From assembly GCF_000695625.1 (NCBI RefSeq), contig NZ_JMQI01000077.1, positions 1 to 64,000 on the forward strand: a stretch of 64,000 nt of DNA, given 5' to 3'. The notes below the pieces were generated by a model. That model ran no database searches. It saw only the letters and a list, made by a program, of their open reading frames with translations, and had not been told where the DNA came from. The DNA comes from Amycolatopsis rifamycinica (lineage in GTDB: Bacteria > Actinomycetota > Actinomycetes > Mycobacteriales > Pseudonocardiaceae). Below, in pieces: positions 23,732-33,171 of the stretch. Both the position numbers and the translations under genes were made by a program. The stretch's first letter is position 1, and each line of letters begins with the position of its first letter.

Positions 23732-26700
23732 CGGCTGTCCTTCGGGGTGCGGCTTGCCACCCAGGCGGCCACCACGTCCGCCAGCACCGGCAGCGGGAGG
23801 GCTCCGCTGCCCAGCACCGTGTCGTGGAACTCGCGGATGTCGAACGCCTCGCCCAGCTCGCGCTCGGCCTCGGCGCGCAGGCGCTCGATCTCCAGGCGGC
23901 CCACCATGTAGCTGAGCGCCTGGGCCGGGTGGCCCGCGTACCGGTCGATCTCCGCCTCGATCTCGATGCGGGCCATCGGCGTGTGCTCGACCAGGAAGTC
24001 GACCGCCCGGCTGCGGCTCCAGCCCAGTGCGTGCAGGCCCGTGTCGACCACCAGCCGTGCCGCGCGCATCGAATCCTGGGTCAGCAGGCCGAGCCGGGCC
24101 GTGTTGTCCGAGTACAGGCCCATCTCGTCCGCCAGGCGCTCGGCGTACAGGCCCCAGCCCTCCACGTACGCGTTGAACTCGGCGATCCGGCGCAGCAACG
24201 GCACGTCGGTCAGCTGCTGGGCGAGCACCAGCTGGAAGTGGTGGCCCGGCACGGCTTCGTGGAACGCGACCGACTCGCTCAGCGTCCGCTGCCGCTGGTC
24301 CGCCTCGCGCGTGTTCGCGTAGTACGTGCCCGGGCGGGAACCGTCGAACGACGGCTCGATGTAGTAGGCGATCGAACCGCTTTCGGCCTCCGCGTCGGGG
24401 ACCGCGGCGACCTGGCACCGCTGCTCCGGCACGCGCGAGAACCACTGCGGGGCCACGGCTTCCGCCCGCGCGATCGTCGCGCGGGCGGACTCCAGCAGCT
24501 CGTCGCCGTCCCGCCAGCGCAGGGCCGGGTCCGTGCGGATCCGCTCGAAGATCTCCGCGAGGTCGGTCGTGCCGAACACCTCGGCGCCCAGCTCGCGGTA
24601 CTCCTCCGCCAGCCGCTCGATGATCGCCAGGCCCGTGTCGTGCAGGTCCTGCGCGGTGCGCTCGGTCGTCGTCTCGGCCCGGATCAGCGCCGCGTACCGC
24701 TCCGGCCCGCCCGGCAGGTCGCCGATCCCCGGCGACGTCTCGGGCCGCGCCACCGGGACGACCTCGTCGGCCAGGAAGTCCCGGTACCGCCGGTACGCCG
24801 GCCACACCACCTCGGCCAGCAACCGGTCGCGCTCGGCCTCCATACCCCGGACCGGCACCTTCAGCGGGTCGTTGTCCGGCGCGGCGAGGTACCGCTCGAC
24901 GTAGCCGACGCCGATGCGCGCCAGGAACTCCGGCGGCGTCAGGCCGTCGGCGAGCGCGGCCCGCTGCCGCTCGATCAGCTGGTCCAGGTACCTGCCGATC
25001 GCGGCGAGCCGGCTCAGGTAGCCCCGCGCCTTCGCGTCGTCGTCGAGAACCGTCTGCGGCAGCAGGATCAGCAGCTCGAGGGCCGGCGCGGCCAGCCCGT
25101 CGCTCACCGAGATGTCGGCGCGGCGGGAGTCGAGCACGTCGATCCGGTTGCGCGCCTGCCAGAGCACGACGTCCCGGGTGACGCGCTCGGCCGGCGCTAG
25201 CCCGGCCGCGTCGATCGCCTTCGCCCGCTCGATGATGCCGGCGAGCCCGGCGCGGTACCGCGCGGCGGCTTCCGCCGTCTGGTCGGCGAGCTTGTCGTGC
25301 GCGCCCGGCAGGCCGTACAGCGACGGGTACAGCGGCTGCGCCTCGAAGATCAGCTCCAGGCACTCGTCGGCGAGCTTGTCGGGGGTGTCCCGGCGCCGGG
25401 CCACCCAGTCGGCGACGACGCCGGACAGCACCGGCAGCGGCAGGGTGCCGCTGCCCAGCACGACGTCGTGGAATTCGCGGACGTCGAACGCCTCGCCCAG
25501 CGCCTGCTCGGCCTCGGCGCGCAGCCGCTGGATCTCCAGCCGCCCCACCATGTAGCCGAGCGCCTGACCGGGGTCGGCGGCGTACCGGTCGATCTCCGCC
25601 TCGATCTCCAGCCGCGCCATCGGCGTGTGCTCGGCGAGGTAGTCGACCGCCTGCTGCCGGCTCCACCCAAGCGCGTGCAGGCCCGTGTCGACGACCAGCC
25701 GCCCCGCCCGCATCGAATCCTGCGTCAGCATGCCCAGCCGCGAGACGTCGTCGGAGTACAACCCCATCTCGTCGGCCAGCCGCTCGGCGTAGAGACCCCA
25801 GCCCTCGGCGTAGGCGGTGACGCGCAGGACCCGGCGCAGCAGCGGCAGGCCGGTGAGGCTCTGGGCGAGGCACAGCTGGAAGTGGTGCCCCGGCACGGCT
25901 TCGTGGAACGCGATCGCCTCGCTGGTGAACCGCGGCCGCTTCTCCGCCTCGTACGTGTTCGCGTAATAGGTACCCGGACGCGTGCCGTCGAGCGACGGCC
26001 GCAGGTAGTACGCGATCGTGCCGCTCGCCGCGTCGGCCGCCGGCACCGGCGCGACCTGGCACCGCTGCTCCGGCACCCGCGAGAACCACTGCCCCGCGAC
26101 GGCTTCCGCGCGGGTGACGGCGGCCCGGGCCCCGGCCAGCAGCTCCTCGCCGTCCCGCCAGCGCAACGCCGGGTCGGTCCGGATCCGGTCGAAGATCGCG
26201 GCGAGATCCGTGGTGCCGAACAGCTTTCCGCCCAGCTCGCGGTACTCCTCGGCGAGCTTCTCGATCAGCGCGTGCCCGGTGTCGTGCAGCTCCTGCGCCG
26301 TGTGCTCGGTGGTCGTCTCGAGACGGATCAGCGCGGCGTACCGCTCCGGCCCGCCCGGCAGGGCGCCGATGCCCGGCGACGTCTCGGGCCGGGCCACCGG
26401 GGCGAGTTCGTCGGCCAGGAAGGCGCGATAGCGCTCGTACGCGGGCCGGACGACCTCGGCGAGCAACCGATCGCGTTCGGCCTCGAACCCCTCGAGCGCG
26501 TACGGCGGTGTCACCCGCAGCGGGTCGTTCTCCGGCGCGCCGAGGTAGCGGTCGACGTACTCGACGCCGATGCGCACGAGGAAGTCTGGCGGCACCAGTC
26601 CGTCGGCCGCCGCCGCGCGCTGCCGCTCGATCAGCGTGTCGAGGTACTCCCCCAGGCCGGCGAGACGGCTGAGGTAGCCGCGGACCTTCGGCTCGTCGTC

Positions 26701-29700
26701 CAGCACCGTCTGCGGCAGGTAGAGCAGCAGCTGCAGCGCGGGGGCGGCGAGCCCGTCGCTGACCGAGATGTCGGCGCGGCCGGAGTCGATCTCGTCGATG
26801 GCGGACTTCGCCTGGGAGAGCACGACTTCGCGGGTGACACGCTCGTCGGCGGGCAACCCGGTGGGGTCGAGGGCTTCGGCGCGCGCGGCGATCGCGGCGT
26901 AGCCGGCACGGAAGCGGGCTTCGGCCTCCGCACCGGGATCGGGCAGCCGGCCGTGGTCGCCGGGCAGGCCGTACAGCGACGGGTACAGCGGCTGCCGCTC
27001 GAAGTCCAGCGCGACCAGCTCGTCGGCGAGGCGGCCGGGCGTGTCGAGCCGGCTCGCCACCCAGTCGGTGACCACCTTGGCCAGCGCCGGCAGCGGCAGC
27101 ATGCCGTGACCGAGTACGACTTCGTGGAACCCGCGGACGTCGAACCGCGCACCGAGCGCCTGCTCGGCCTCGGCGCGCAGCCGCTGGATTTCCAGCCGTC
27201 CGACCATGTAGCCCAGCGCCTGCCCCGGCCACCCGATGTACCGGTCGATCTCCGCCTCGATCTCCAGCCGCGCCATCGGCGTGTGCTCGACCAGGAAGTC
27301 GATCGCCTGCTGCCGGCTCCAGCCCAGCGCGTGCAGGCCGGTGTCGACGACCAGCCGGCCCGCCCGCATCGAGTCCTGCGTCAGCATGCCGAGCCGCGAG
27401 ACGTCGTCGGAGTACAGGCCCATCTCGTCCGCGAGCCGCTCGGCGTAGAGACCCCAGCCCTCGGCGTAGGCGTTGAACATGCCGATCCGCCGCAGCAGCG
27501 GCAGGTCCCGCAGTTCCTGGGCCAGGCTGAGCTGGAAGTGGTGCCCCGGCACGGCCTCGTGGAACGCGATCGCCTCGCTGGTGAACCGCGGCCGCTTCTC
27601 GGCTTCGTGGGTGTTGGCGTAGTACGTGCCCGGACGCGTCCCGTCGAGTGAGGGCTGGAGGTAGTAGGCGATCGTGCCGCTCGCCGCGTCGGCCTCCGGG
27701 ACCGGTGCGACCTCGCACTTCTCCGCCGGGATGCGCGAGAACCACCGCGGCGCCACGGCTTCGGCGCGGGCGATGGCGTCCCGGGCCGCGGCCAGCAGCT
27801 CCTCGCCGTCCCGCCAGCGCAGCGCCGGATCGGTGCGCAGGCGCTCGAAGATTTCGGCGAGGTCGGTGGTGCCGAACACCTTCGCGCCCAGCTCGCGGTA
27901 CTCCCCCGCGAGCTGCTCGATCAGCGCCAGCCCGGTCTCGTGCAGCTCGGCCGCCGTGCGCTCGGTGGTCGTCTCCGCGCGGATCAGCGCGGCGTACCGC
28001 TCGGCCCCGCCGGGCACGTGCGAAATGCCCGGGGCCGTGTCGGGCCGCCCGGCCGGCTCGACCTCCGTGCGCAGGAAGTCCCGGTACCGCGCGTACGCCG
28101 GGTGGACGACCTCGGCCAGCAGCCTGTCGCGCTCGGCGTCGAAGCCCTCGACGGCCGCCGTGGTGCCCACCTTCAGCGGGTCGGTGTCCGGCGCGCCGAG
28201 GTAGCGGTCGATGTACTCGACGCCGACGCGGGCCAGGTACGCCGGCGGTACCAGCCCTTCGGCCAGGCTTTCGCGCTGCCGCTCGGTCAGCTCGGCGAGG
28301 AACGGCTCGATCGCGGCGAGCCGCGCCAGGTAGCCGCGTGCCTTTTTCTCGTCGTCCAGCTTGTAGTAGGGCAGGTACATCAGCAGCCCGAGGGCGGGCG
28401 AGGTGAGCCCGTCGCTGACCGCCAGATCGGTGGCCCGCGCGCCGAGCCGGTCGGCCTCGACCTCGGCGGAGGCGATCACCACCTCGCGCGTGACGGCTTC
28501 TTCCGGGGTCAGGTCGTCGGTGGCCAGCGCCCGCGCCCGGACGGCGATGGCCGTGTACGCCGCACGGAACCGCTCCTGTGCCGCCCGCGTCTGGTCGGAC
28601 AGCCGGTCGTGGTCGCCGGGCAGGCCGAACACCGACGGGTACAGCGGTTCCTGCTCGAACGACAGCTCGACCAGCTCGTTCGCCAGGCTGTCGACGGTGT
28701 CGCCGTGCCCGGCCACCCACTCGTCGACGACCGTGGCGAGCACCGACAGCGGCAGCGGGCCCCCCGCGAGCACGAGGTCGTGGAACGCGCGGACGTCGAA
28801 CCGCGAGCCCAGCCGCTGCTCGGCGCCGGCCCGGGCGCGCTGGATCTCCAGCCGCCCCACCATGTACCCGAGCGCCTGGCCCGGCCAGGCGATGTAGCGG
28901 TCGATCTCGGACTCGATCTCCAGCGGCGCCATCGGCGTGTGCTCGGCGAGGTAGTCGACCGCCTGCTGCCGGCTCCAGCCCAGCGCGTGCAGGCCCGTGT
29001 CGACGACCAGCCGGCCCGCCCGCACCGAGTCCCCGGCCAGCATGCCGAACCGGGCGATGTCGTCGGAGTACAGCCCCATTTCGTCGGCGAGGCGCTCGCT
29101 GTAGAGCCCCCAGCCCTCGATGTAGGCGTTGAACATGCCGATGCGGCGCAGCAGCGGCAGCTCCGTGCGCCCCTGCGCGATGCTCAGCTGGAAGTGGTGG
29201 CCGGGCACGGCTTCGTGGAACGCGGTCGATTCGGCCATGTGCCGGAACCGCTCGGTGGCTTCGTGGGTGTTCGCGAAGTAGATCCCCGGCCGGGAGCCGT
29301 CGGCGGCCGGGCGCAGGTAGTACGCCGCGGGCGCGCCGGGCGCCAGCTCCGGCGGCACCGCTTCGACCGTGCACTGCTGCTCCGGGATCCGGCCGAACCA
29401 CTTCGGCGCTTCCGCGGCCGCGCGGGCGACGGCCGTGCGGGCGGTTTCCAGCAGCTCGTCCGCACTGCGCCAGCGCAGGTCCTGGTCGGTGCGCAGGCGC
29501 GCGAAGATCTCGGCGAGGTCGTCGGTGCCGTACACCTTCCGCCCCAGCTCGCGGTACTCGGCGGCGAGCGCGTCGACGGTGTCGAGGCCGATCCGGTGCA
29601 GCTCCTCCGGGGTGAGCTCGGTGGTCGTGTGCTTCCGCGCCAGCCGGGCGTAGGTCCCTTCGCCGTCCGGCAGCCAGGAGAGCCCGGGCCGGTCCGCGGG

Positions 29701-30357
29701 CCGCCCGTGCGGCTGGACCTCGATGACCAGGAACTCGCGGTACTCGGCGAAGGCCGGCCGCACGACGCCGGCCAGCAGCTCCTCCCGCCGCCGCTCGAAC
29801 TCCTCGTCCGGCGCGGGCTGGCGGCGCAGCGGGTCGGCGTCCGGGTCCGCGAGGTAGCGGTCGAGGTGCGCGACGGCGGCCTCGACCAGGTGGGCCAGGG
29901 GAAGCAGGCCGGCCGCGATGCCTTCGGCGTGCCGCCGCGCGGCCTGGCGGAGGTACGCGGGGATCGCGGCCAGCCTGCCGAGCTGGGCTTCCGCCGTCTC
30001 GCCCGCCGTCACCGTGGTCATCGGCAGCGCCATGAGCAGGCCGGCCGCGGGCGCGATGGACAGGTCGGTCACGGTGAACTCGGTCAGCCGGCTGTCGATC
30101 GAGGTGATGCGGTCTTCCGCCGTGGTGATCAGGACTTCGCGGGTGACCCGGTCCTCGGCCGGAAGGCCTTCGACCTCCAGCGCGCGGGCGCGCTCGAGGA
30201 ACGCCACGAGCCGGGCCCGGAACGCCCGCTCGGCTTCGGCGGACAGGTCCGGCAGACCGGGCTCCGCCGGGCGGACGCCCAGCAGCGCCGCCGTCAGCGG
30301 ATCGGCGGCGAACAGCGCTTCGACGAACTCGTCGGCGAGTTCGGTGACCGCGGTCAT
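23728..30357 (-). CDS. Giant protein of four tandem DUF885 metallopeptidase units
   Basis: One uninterrupted 2209-residue frame with four complete DUF885 units of about 550 residues each. Single DUF885 proteins are normally about 550-600 residues and are predicted zinc peptidases. Every unit has the metal-binding FHEAVPGHHFQL (near residues 381, 933, 1485 and 2033) and the downstream glutamate segment EGWGLYSERLADEMG or a close variant. Units 2 and 3 are the most alike, unit 1 the most diverged. There is no signal peptide, so it should be cytosolic. ATG 30357 follows GGGGG by seven bases; an in-frame GTG at 30390 is an alternative. It lies upstream of fahA on the same strand. Substrate unknown. 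Confidence 0.9.
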   Translation of the reverse strand: MTAVTELADEFVEALFAADPLTAALLGVRPAEPGLPDLSAEAERAFRARLVAFLERARALEVEGLPAEDRVTREVLITTAEDRITSIDSRLTEFTVTDLSIAPAAGLLMALPMTTVTAGETAEAQLGRLAAIPAYLRQAARRHAEGIAAGLLPLAHLVEAAVAHLDRYLADPDADPLRRQPAPDEEFERRREELLAGVVRPAFAEYREFLVIEVQPHGRPADRPGLSWLPDGEGTYARLARKHTTTELTPEELHRIGLDTVDALAAEYRELGRKVYGTDDLAEIFARLRTDQDLRWRSADELLETARTAVARAAAEAPKWFGRIPEQQCTVEAVPPELAPGAPAAYYLRPAADGSRPGIYFANTHEATERFRHMAESTAFHEAVPGHHFQLSIAQGRTELPLLRRIGMFNAYIEGWGLYSERLADEMGLYSDDIARFGMLAGDSVRAGRLVVDTGLHALGWSRQQAVDYLAEHTPMAPLEIESEIDRYIAWPGQALGYMVGRLEIQRARAGAEQRLGSRFDVRAFHDLVLAGGPLPLSVLATVVDEWVAGHGDTVDSLANELVELSFEQEPLYPSVFGLPGDHDRLSDQTRAAQERFRAAYTAIAVRARALATDDLTPEEAVTREVVIASAEVEADRLGARATDLAVSDGLTSPALGLLMYLPYYKLDDEKKARGYLARLAAIEPFLAELTERQRESLAEGLVPPAYLARVGVEYIDRYLGAPDTDPLKVGTTAAVEGFDAERDRLLAEVVHPAYARYRDFLRTEVEPAGRPDTAPGISHVPGGAERYAALIRAETTTERTAAELHETGLALIEQLAGEYRELGAKVFGTTDLAEIFERLRTDPALRWRDGEELLAAARDAIARAEAVAPRWFSRIPAEKCEVAPVPEADAASGTIAYYLQPSLDGTRPGTYYANTHEAEKRPRFTSEAIAFHEAVPGHHFQLSLAQELRDLPLLRRIGMFNAYAEGWGLYAERLADEMGLYSDDVSRLGMLTQDSMRAGRLVVDTGLHALGWSRQQAIDFLVEHTPMARLEIEAEIDRYIGWPGQALGYMVGRLEIQRLRAEAEQALGARFDVRGFHEVVLGHGMLPLPALAKVVTDWVASRLDTPGRLADELVALDFERQPLYPSLYGLPGDHGRLPDPGAEAEARFRAGYAAIAARAEALDPTGLPADERVTREVVLSQAKSAIDEIDSGRADISVSDGLAAPALQLLLYLPQTVLDDEPKVRGYLSRLAGLGEYLDTLIERQRAAAADGLVPPDFLVRIGVEYVDRYLGAPENDPLRVTPPYALEGFEAERDRLLAEVVRPAYERYRAFLADELAPVARPETSPGIGALPGGPERYAALIRLETTTEHTAQELHDTGHALIEKLAEEYRELGGKLFGTTDLAAIFDRIRTDPALRWRDGEELLAGARAAVTRAEAVAGQWFSRVPEQRCQVAPVPAADAASGTIAYYLRPSLDGTRPGTYYANTYEAEKRPRFTSEAIAFHEAVPGHHFQLCLAQSLTGLPLLRRVLRVTAYAEGWGLYAERLADEMGLYSDDVSRLGMLTQDSMRAGRLVVDTGLHALGWSRQQAVDYLAEHTPMARLEIEAEIDRYAADPGQALGYMVGRLEIQRLRAEAEQALGEAFDVREFHDVVLGSGTLPLPVLSGVVADWVARRRDTPDKLADECLELIFEAQPLYPSLYGLPGAHDKLADQTAEAAARYRAGLAGIIERAKAIDAAGLAPAERVTRDVVLWQARNRIDVLDSRRADISVSDGLAAPALELLILLPQTVLDDDAKARGYLSRLAAIGRYLDQLIERQRAALADGLTPPEFLARIGVGYVERYLAAPDNDPLKVPVRGMEAERDRLLAEVVWPAYRRYRDFLADEVVPVARPETSPGIGDLPGGPERYAALIRAETTTERTAQDLHDTGLAIIERLAEEYRELGAEVFGTTDLAEIFERIRTDPALRWRDGDELLESARATIARAEAVAPQWFSRVPEQRCQVAAVPDAEAESGSIAYYIEPSFDGSRPGTYYANTREADQRQRTLSESVAFHEAVPGHHFQLVLAQQLTDVPLLRRIAEFNAYVEGWGLYAERLADEMGLYSDNTARLGLLTQDSMRAARLVVDTGLHALGWSRSRAVDFLVEHTPMARIEIEAEIDRYAGHPAQALSYMVGRLEIERLRAEAERELGEAFDIREFHDTVLGSGALPLPVLADVVAAWVASRTPKDSR

Positions 30358-30478
30358 GGCAGGACCCCCAGCTTCGGCTGATGTGCTCACGGCCGACCCT
30401 AACGGAGATCACCGACAAGAATCGCGGGTCGTTCGCCCGAGGCCGGACGGCCTGCGGCACCGCGGATCGGCCAGGCGG

Positions 30479-30491
30479 TAGCGTTCTTCGG
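30479..30491 (+). promoter_or_regulatory. Leaderless -10 element
   Basis: TAGCGT (30479-30484) is seven bases before the GTG at 30492. Confidence 0.45.
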
Positions 30492-31511
30492 GTGGCCGTG
30501 ACCGATCCCGTGGATACCCGCCTGCTCGCCGCGCTCGCCGACCTCGGCAAGGCGGCCGTGCACGAGCTCGCGGCCAAGGTCGGCATGGACCCGCGCGAGG
30601 TCGCCTACCGGCTGGTCGCCCTCTCCGGCAGCGGGCTCCCGCTGCTCGTCGGCGTCGAAAGCGACCCGAACGGCCTCCGCGCGGCCATCGCCGGCGCGCC
30701 GCCGTCGTGGGCGAACCGGCCGCCGCAGCCGTTCCCGCCGCCTTCGCAGCCCGTGCCGCAGCAGCCGCCCGGCCCGCCGATGCCCCCGCCGGTCCAGGGC
30801 ACGCCTTCCGGGCCGTACACGGTCCAGGGTGCGCCTTCGGGGCCCTACAACGTCCAGGGCGCCCCCTCCGGCCCGTACACCGTCCAGGGCGCGCCTTCGG
30901 GGCCGTACACCGTCCAGGGGACGCCGTCCGGGCGTTACCCGGGCCCGCCGCCCCGGCCGCAGCCGCCGCGCCCGCCGTTCACGCCGCCGCCCGTGCCGCT
31001 CGACCCGGCCGTGAGCACCTGGGGCGTGCCGCAGACGGCGTCCTGGGCCCGCGGCGACGAATCCGCCCGGCCGAGCGGGCCCGCCGCCGGCAAGCGGGGC
31101 AGGCTCGGCGAGGTCATGGAGACCCAGGGTCTGGAGGGTGAGCAGCTGACGGTGCAGCTCCTGGAGGTCCAGGACCCGGCCGACTACCTGTTCAGCGCGG
31201 CCGGTTACCGCCTCGAGGAGGGCGAACGCGCGGTCGTGGTGCACACCGAGATCACCAACCGCGGGTCGGTCCCGTTCGCGTCGCTGCCGGACAACTACCT
31301 CGAGCTGATCGCCGCCGACGGCCAGGCGATCGGCAAGGCACCGGTGTCGCTGACGTCCCGGCCGCCGCACAAGATCGGCGTCAAACCGGGCGAGACGCTG
31401 GGCGGCCACACGGTGTACGTCCTCCCGGACGCCACCCGCGTGGTCTCGGTCCGCTGGAGCCCGCGGCCGGAGCCGGACGAGCGCACGCTGACCTGGGCGA
31501 TCGAAGACTGA
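30492..31511 (+). CDS. Winged-helix / proline-rich repeat / DUF4352-like protein
   Basis: A 339-residue protein not assignable to a named family. Residues 1-55 look like an AsnC-type helix-turn-helix (LLAALADLGKAAVHELAAKV, then GMDPREVAYRLVAL). A proline-rich linker follows, with five exact-length 10-residue repeats of the form VQGAPSGPYT at residues 101-150 and PPRPQPPRPPF after them. The C-terminal 110 residues (AGYRLEEGERAVVVHTEITN) form a beta-sandwich resembling DUF4352. No membrane segment or signal is seen. GTG 30492 is chosen from the -10 element; GTG 30498 is possible. It is divergent from the DUF885 gene. Confidence 0.75.
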   Translation: MAVTDPVDTRLLAALADLGKAAVHELAAKVGMDPREVAYRLVALSGSGLPLLVGVESDPNGLRAAIAGAPPSWANRPPQPFPPPSQPVPQQPPGPPMPPPVQGTPSGPYTVQGAPSGPYNVQGAPSGPYTVQGAPSGPYTVQGTPSGRYPGPPPRPQPPRPPFTPPPVPLDPAVSTWGVPQTASWARGDESARPSGPAAGKRGRLGEVMETQGLEGEQLTVQLLEVQDPADYLFSAAGYRLEEGERAVVVHTEITNRGSVPFASLPDNYLELIAADGQAIGKAPVSLTSRPPHKIGVKPGETLGGHTVYVLPDATRVVSVRWSPRPEPDERTLTWAIED

Positions 31512-31600
31512 GGCTTGTTCTGGTCAGCCCGCCGCGCCCCGCGCGGAAACCGCCGGCTACCAGCGATGCCATGCGGCGGGCGACGGCTGAACAAGCCTCA
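31509..31600. terminator. Long inverted repeat between two convergent stop codons
   Basis: TGAGGCTTGTTC (31509-31520) and GAACAAGCCTCA (31589-31600) are perfect 12-bp arms. A second pair, GCCCGCCGC / GCGGCGGGC, is nested inside. The left arm includes the stop codon of the plus-strand gene, and the right arm ends directly before the stop of the minus-strand gene, so it should fold in both transcripts. Confidence 0.65.
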
Positions 31601-32530
31601 CTAGTAGCTTTCGTCGCGCAGGATCTCGAGTGCCTTCGCCAGGTCGTCCGGGTACTCGGACTCGAACTCGACCCAGCGGCCGTCCGCCGGGTGGGCGAAG
31701 GCCAGGGTCTTCGCGTGCAGCCACTGCCGGTTCAGGCCCAGGTGGCGGGCCAGGACCGGGTCGGCGCCGTAGGTCAGGTCCCCGACGCAGGGGTGCCGCA
31801 GCGCCGAGAAGTGGACGCGGATCTGGTGCGTCCGCCCGGTTTCGAGCTTGATGTGCGCCAGCGACGCCGCCCGGAACGCCTCGACGACTTCGTAGTGCGT
31901 CACGCTCGGGCGGCCGCCCTGGACGACGGCGAACTTGTAGTCGTGGCGCGGGTGGCGGTCGATCGGGGCGTCGATCGTGCCGCGCATCGGGTCCGGGTGG
32001 CCCTGGACGATCGCGTGGTAGCCCTTGTCGACCGTGCGTTCCTTGAACGCGCGCTTGAGCACGGTGTAGGCGTGCTCGCTCTTGGCCACCACCATCACGC
32101 CGGTGGTGCCCGCGTCGAGCCGGTGGACCACGCCCTGGCGCTCGGCCGCGCCCGAGGTGGCGATGCGCAGGCCGGCCGCGGCGAGGCCGCCGACGACGGT
32201 CGGGCCGGTCCAGCCCGGGCTCGGGTGCACCGCGACGCCGACCGGCTTCGAGATCACCACGATGTCGTCGTCGTCGTGCAGGATCTGCATGCCTTCGACC
32301 GGCCGCGCGACGACCTCGACCGGGTTCGCCGGTTCGGGCAGGGTGATCTCCAGCAGGCCGCCGCCGGAGAGGCGGTCGGACTTGCCCGCGGGACGGCCGT
32401 CGAGCAGCACGTCCCCGGACTCGGCGAGCTCGGCGACGACCGTGCGGGACAGCCCCAGCAGCTTGGCGAGGCCGGCGTCGACCCGCATCCCGTCGAGCCC
32501 GTCGGGCACCGGGAGCATCCGGGAGCTCAC
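31601..32530 (-). CDS. RluD-family 23S rRNA pseudouridine synthase
   Basis: A 309-residue RluA/RluD-family synthase. An S4 RNA-binding domain opens it (MRVDAGLAKLLGLSRTVVAE) and the catalytic domain carries GVVHRLDAGTTGVMVVAKSE with the nucleophilic Asp of HRLD. GRTHQIRVH and PCVGDLTYG are the usual later motifs. It isomerises uridines in 23S rRNA helix 69 or similar sites. The GTG overlaps the lspA stop as GTGA, the conserved actinobacterial lspA-rluD order. It converges on the HTH/DUF4352 gene at a long inverted repeat. Confidence 0.9.
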   Translation of the reverse strand: MSSRMLPVPDGLDGMRVDAGLAKLLGLSRTVVAELAESGDVLLDGRPAGKSDRLSGGGLLEITLPEPANPVEVVARPVEGMQILHDDDDIVVISKPVGVAVHPSPGWTGPTVVGGLAAAGLRIATSGAAERQGVVHRLDAGTTGVMVVAKSEHAYTVLKRAFKERTVDKGYHAIVQGHPDPMRGTIDAPIDRHPRHDYKFAVVQGGRPSVTHYEVVEAFRAASLAHIKLETGRTHQIRVHFSALRHPCVGDLTYGADPVLARHLGLNRQWLHAKTLAFAHPADGRWVEFESEYPDDLAKALEILRDESY

Positions 32531-33171
32531 GCCTGCTCCTCCTGCTTCGCTTCCTTCTTGTCCTTGGTCGACGTGCCGTCGTAGTCCTTGCCCAGCAGTG
32601 ACAGCAGCACGATCAAGGCGCCGCCGACGCAGATCGCGGAGTCGGCGATGTTGAAGATCGCGAAGCCCCGGCCGTTGGGGGCGAACGCCGAAATGAAGTC
32701 GACGACGTGACCCTGCAGCCCGCCGGGCGCGCGGAAGATGCGGTCGGTCAGGTTGCCGGTGGCGCCGGCGAGCACGAGACCGAGACCGATCGCCCAGCCG
32801 ATCGAACGCAGCCGCCGCGACAGCCAGACGATCGCGATGACCACGGCGAGGGCGACCAGGGCCAGCACCCACGTCATGCCGGTGGCCATCGAGAACGCGG
32901 CGCCGGGGTTGCGGATCACCTGCAGGTAGATCAGCCCGCCGAGGACCTTGACCGGCTCCTTGCCCTCCAGGTTGGCCACGACCAGGTTCTTCGTCACCAG
33001 GTCGATCGCCCAGAACACGACGGCGACCGCGAACACCCAGCCGACCCGCCGCTTCGGCAGCAGCGGCTTCGCCGGGACCTCCGGGTTCTCGGGCGCGTCG
33101 GCGGCCGGATCGGGCACCGCATCGGCGGGCGCGGCGGTGTCGGGTTCGGAGTGGCTGGGCTCGGTGCTCAC
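32527..33171 (-). CDS. lspA: Lipoprotein signal peptidase
   Basis: A 214-residue signal peptidase II, an inner-membrane aspartyl protease cutting prolipoproteins after lipidation. An acidic, proline-rich N-terminal extension of about 45 residues precedes four TM helices. Conserved motifs are VIRNPGAAFS, GNLTDRIF with the first catalytic Asp, VVDFIS, and FNIADSAICVG with the second Asp. A lysine/glutamate-rich tail ends it. The GTG overlaps the TGA of the upstream membrane-protein gene and its own TGA overlaps the rluD-type start, so this is a tightly coupled operon. Confidence 0.93.
   Translation of the reverse strand: MSTEPSHSEPDTAAPADAVPDPAADAPENPEVPAKPLLPKRRVGWVFAVAVVFWAIDLVTKNLVVANLEGKEPVKVLGGLIYLQVIRNPGAAFSMATGMTWVLALVALAVVIAIVWLSRRLRSIGWAIGLGLVLAGATGNLTDRIFRAPGGLQGHVVDFISAFAPNGRGFAIFNIADSAICVGGALIVLLSLLGKDYDGTSTKDKKEAKQEEQA

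Noticed and set aside
25297..27651. Long open frame on the plus strand opposite the DUF885 gene
   Set aside because: It mirrors the high-GC codon structure of the minus-strand gene; the product is Arg/Gly/Val-rich without any domain.
23728..30357. Four DUF885 units as an assembly artefact
   Set aside because: The units differ at many positions (unit 1 strongly), so a simple duplication of reads cannot explain them, although unit number still deserves long-read confirmation.
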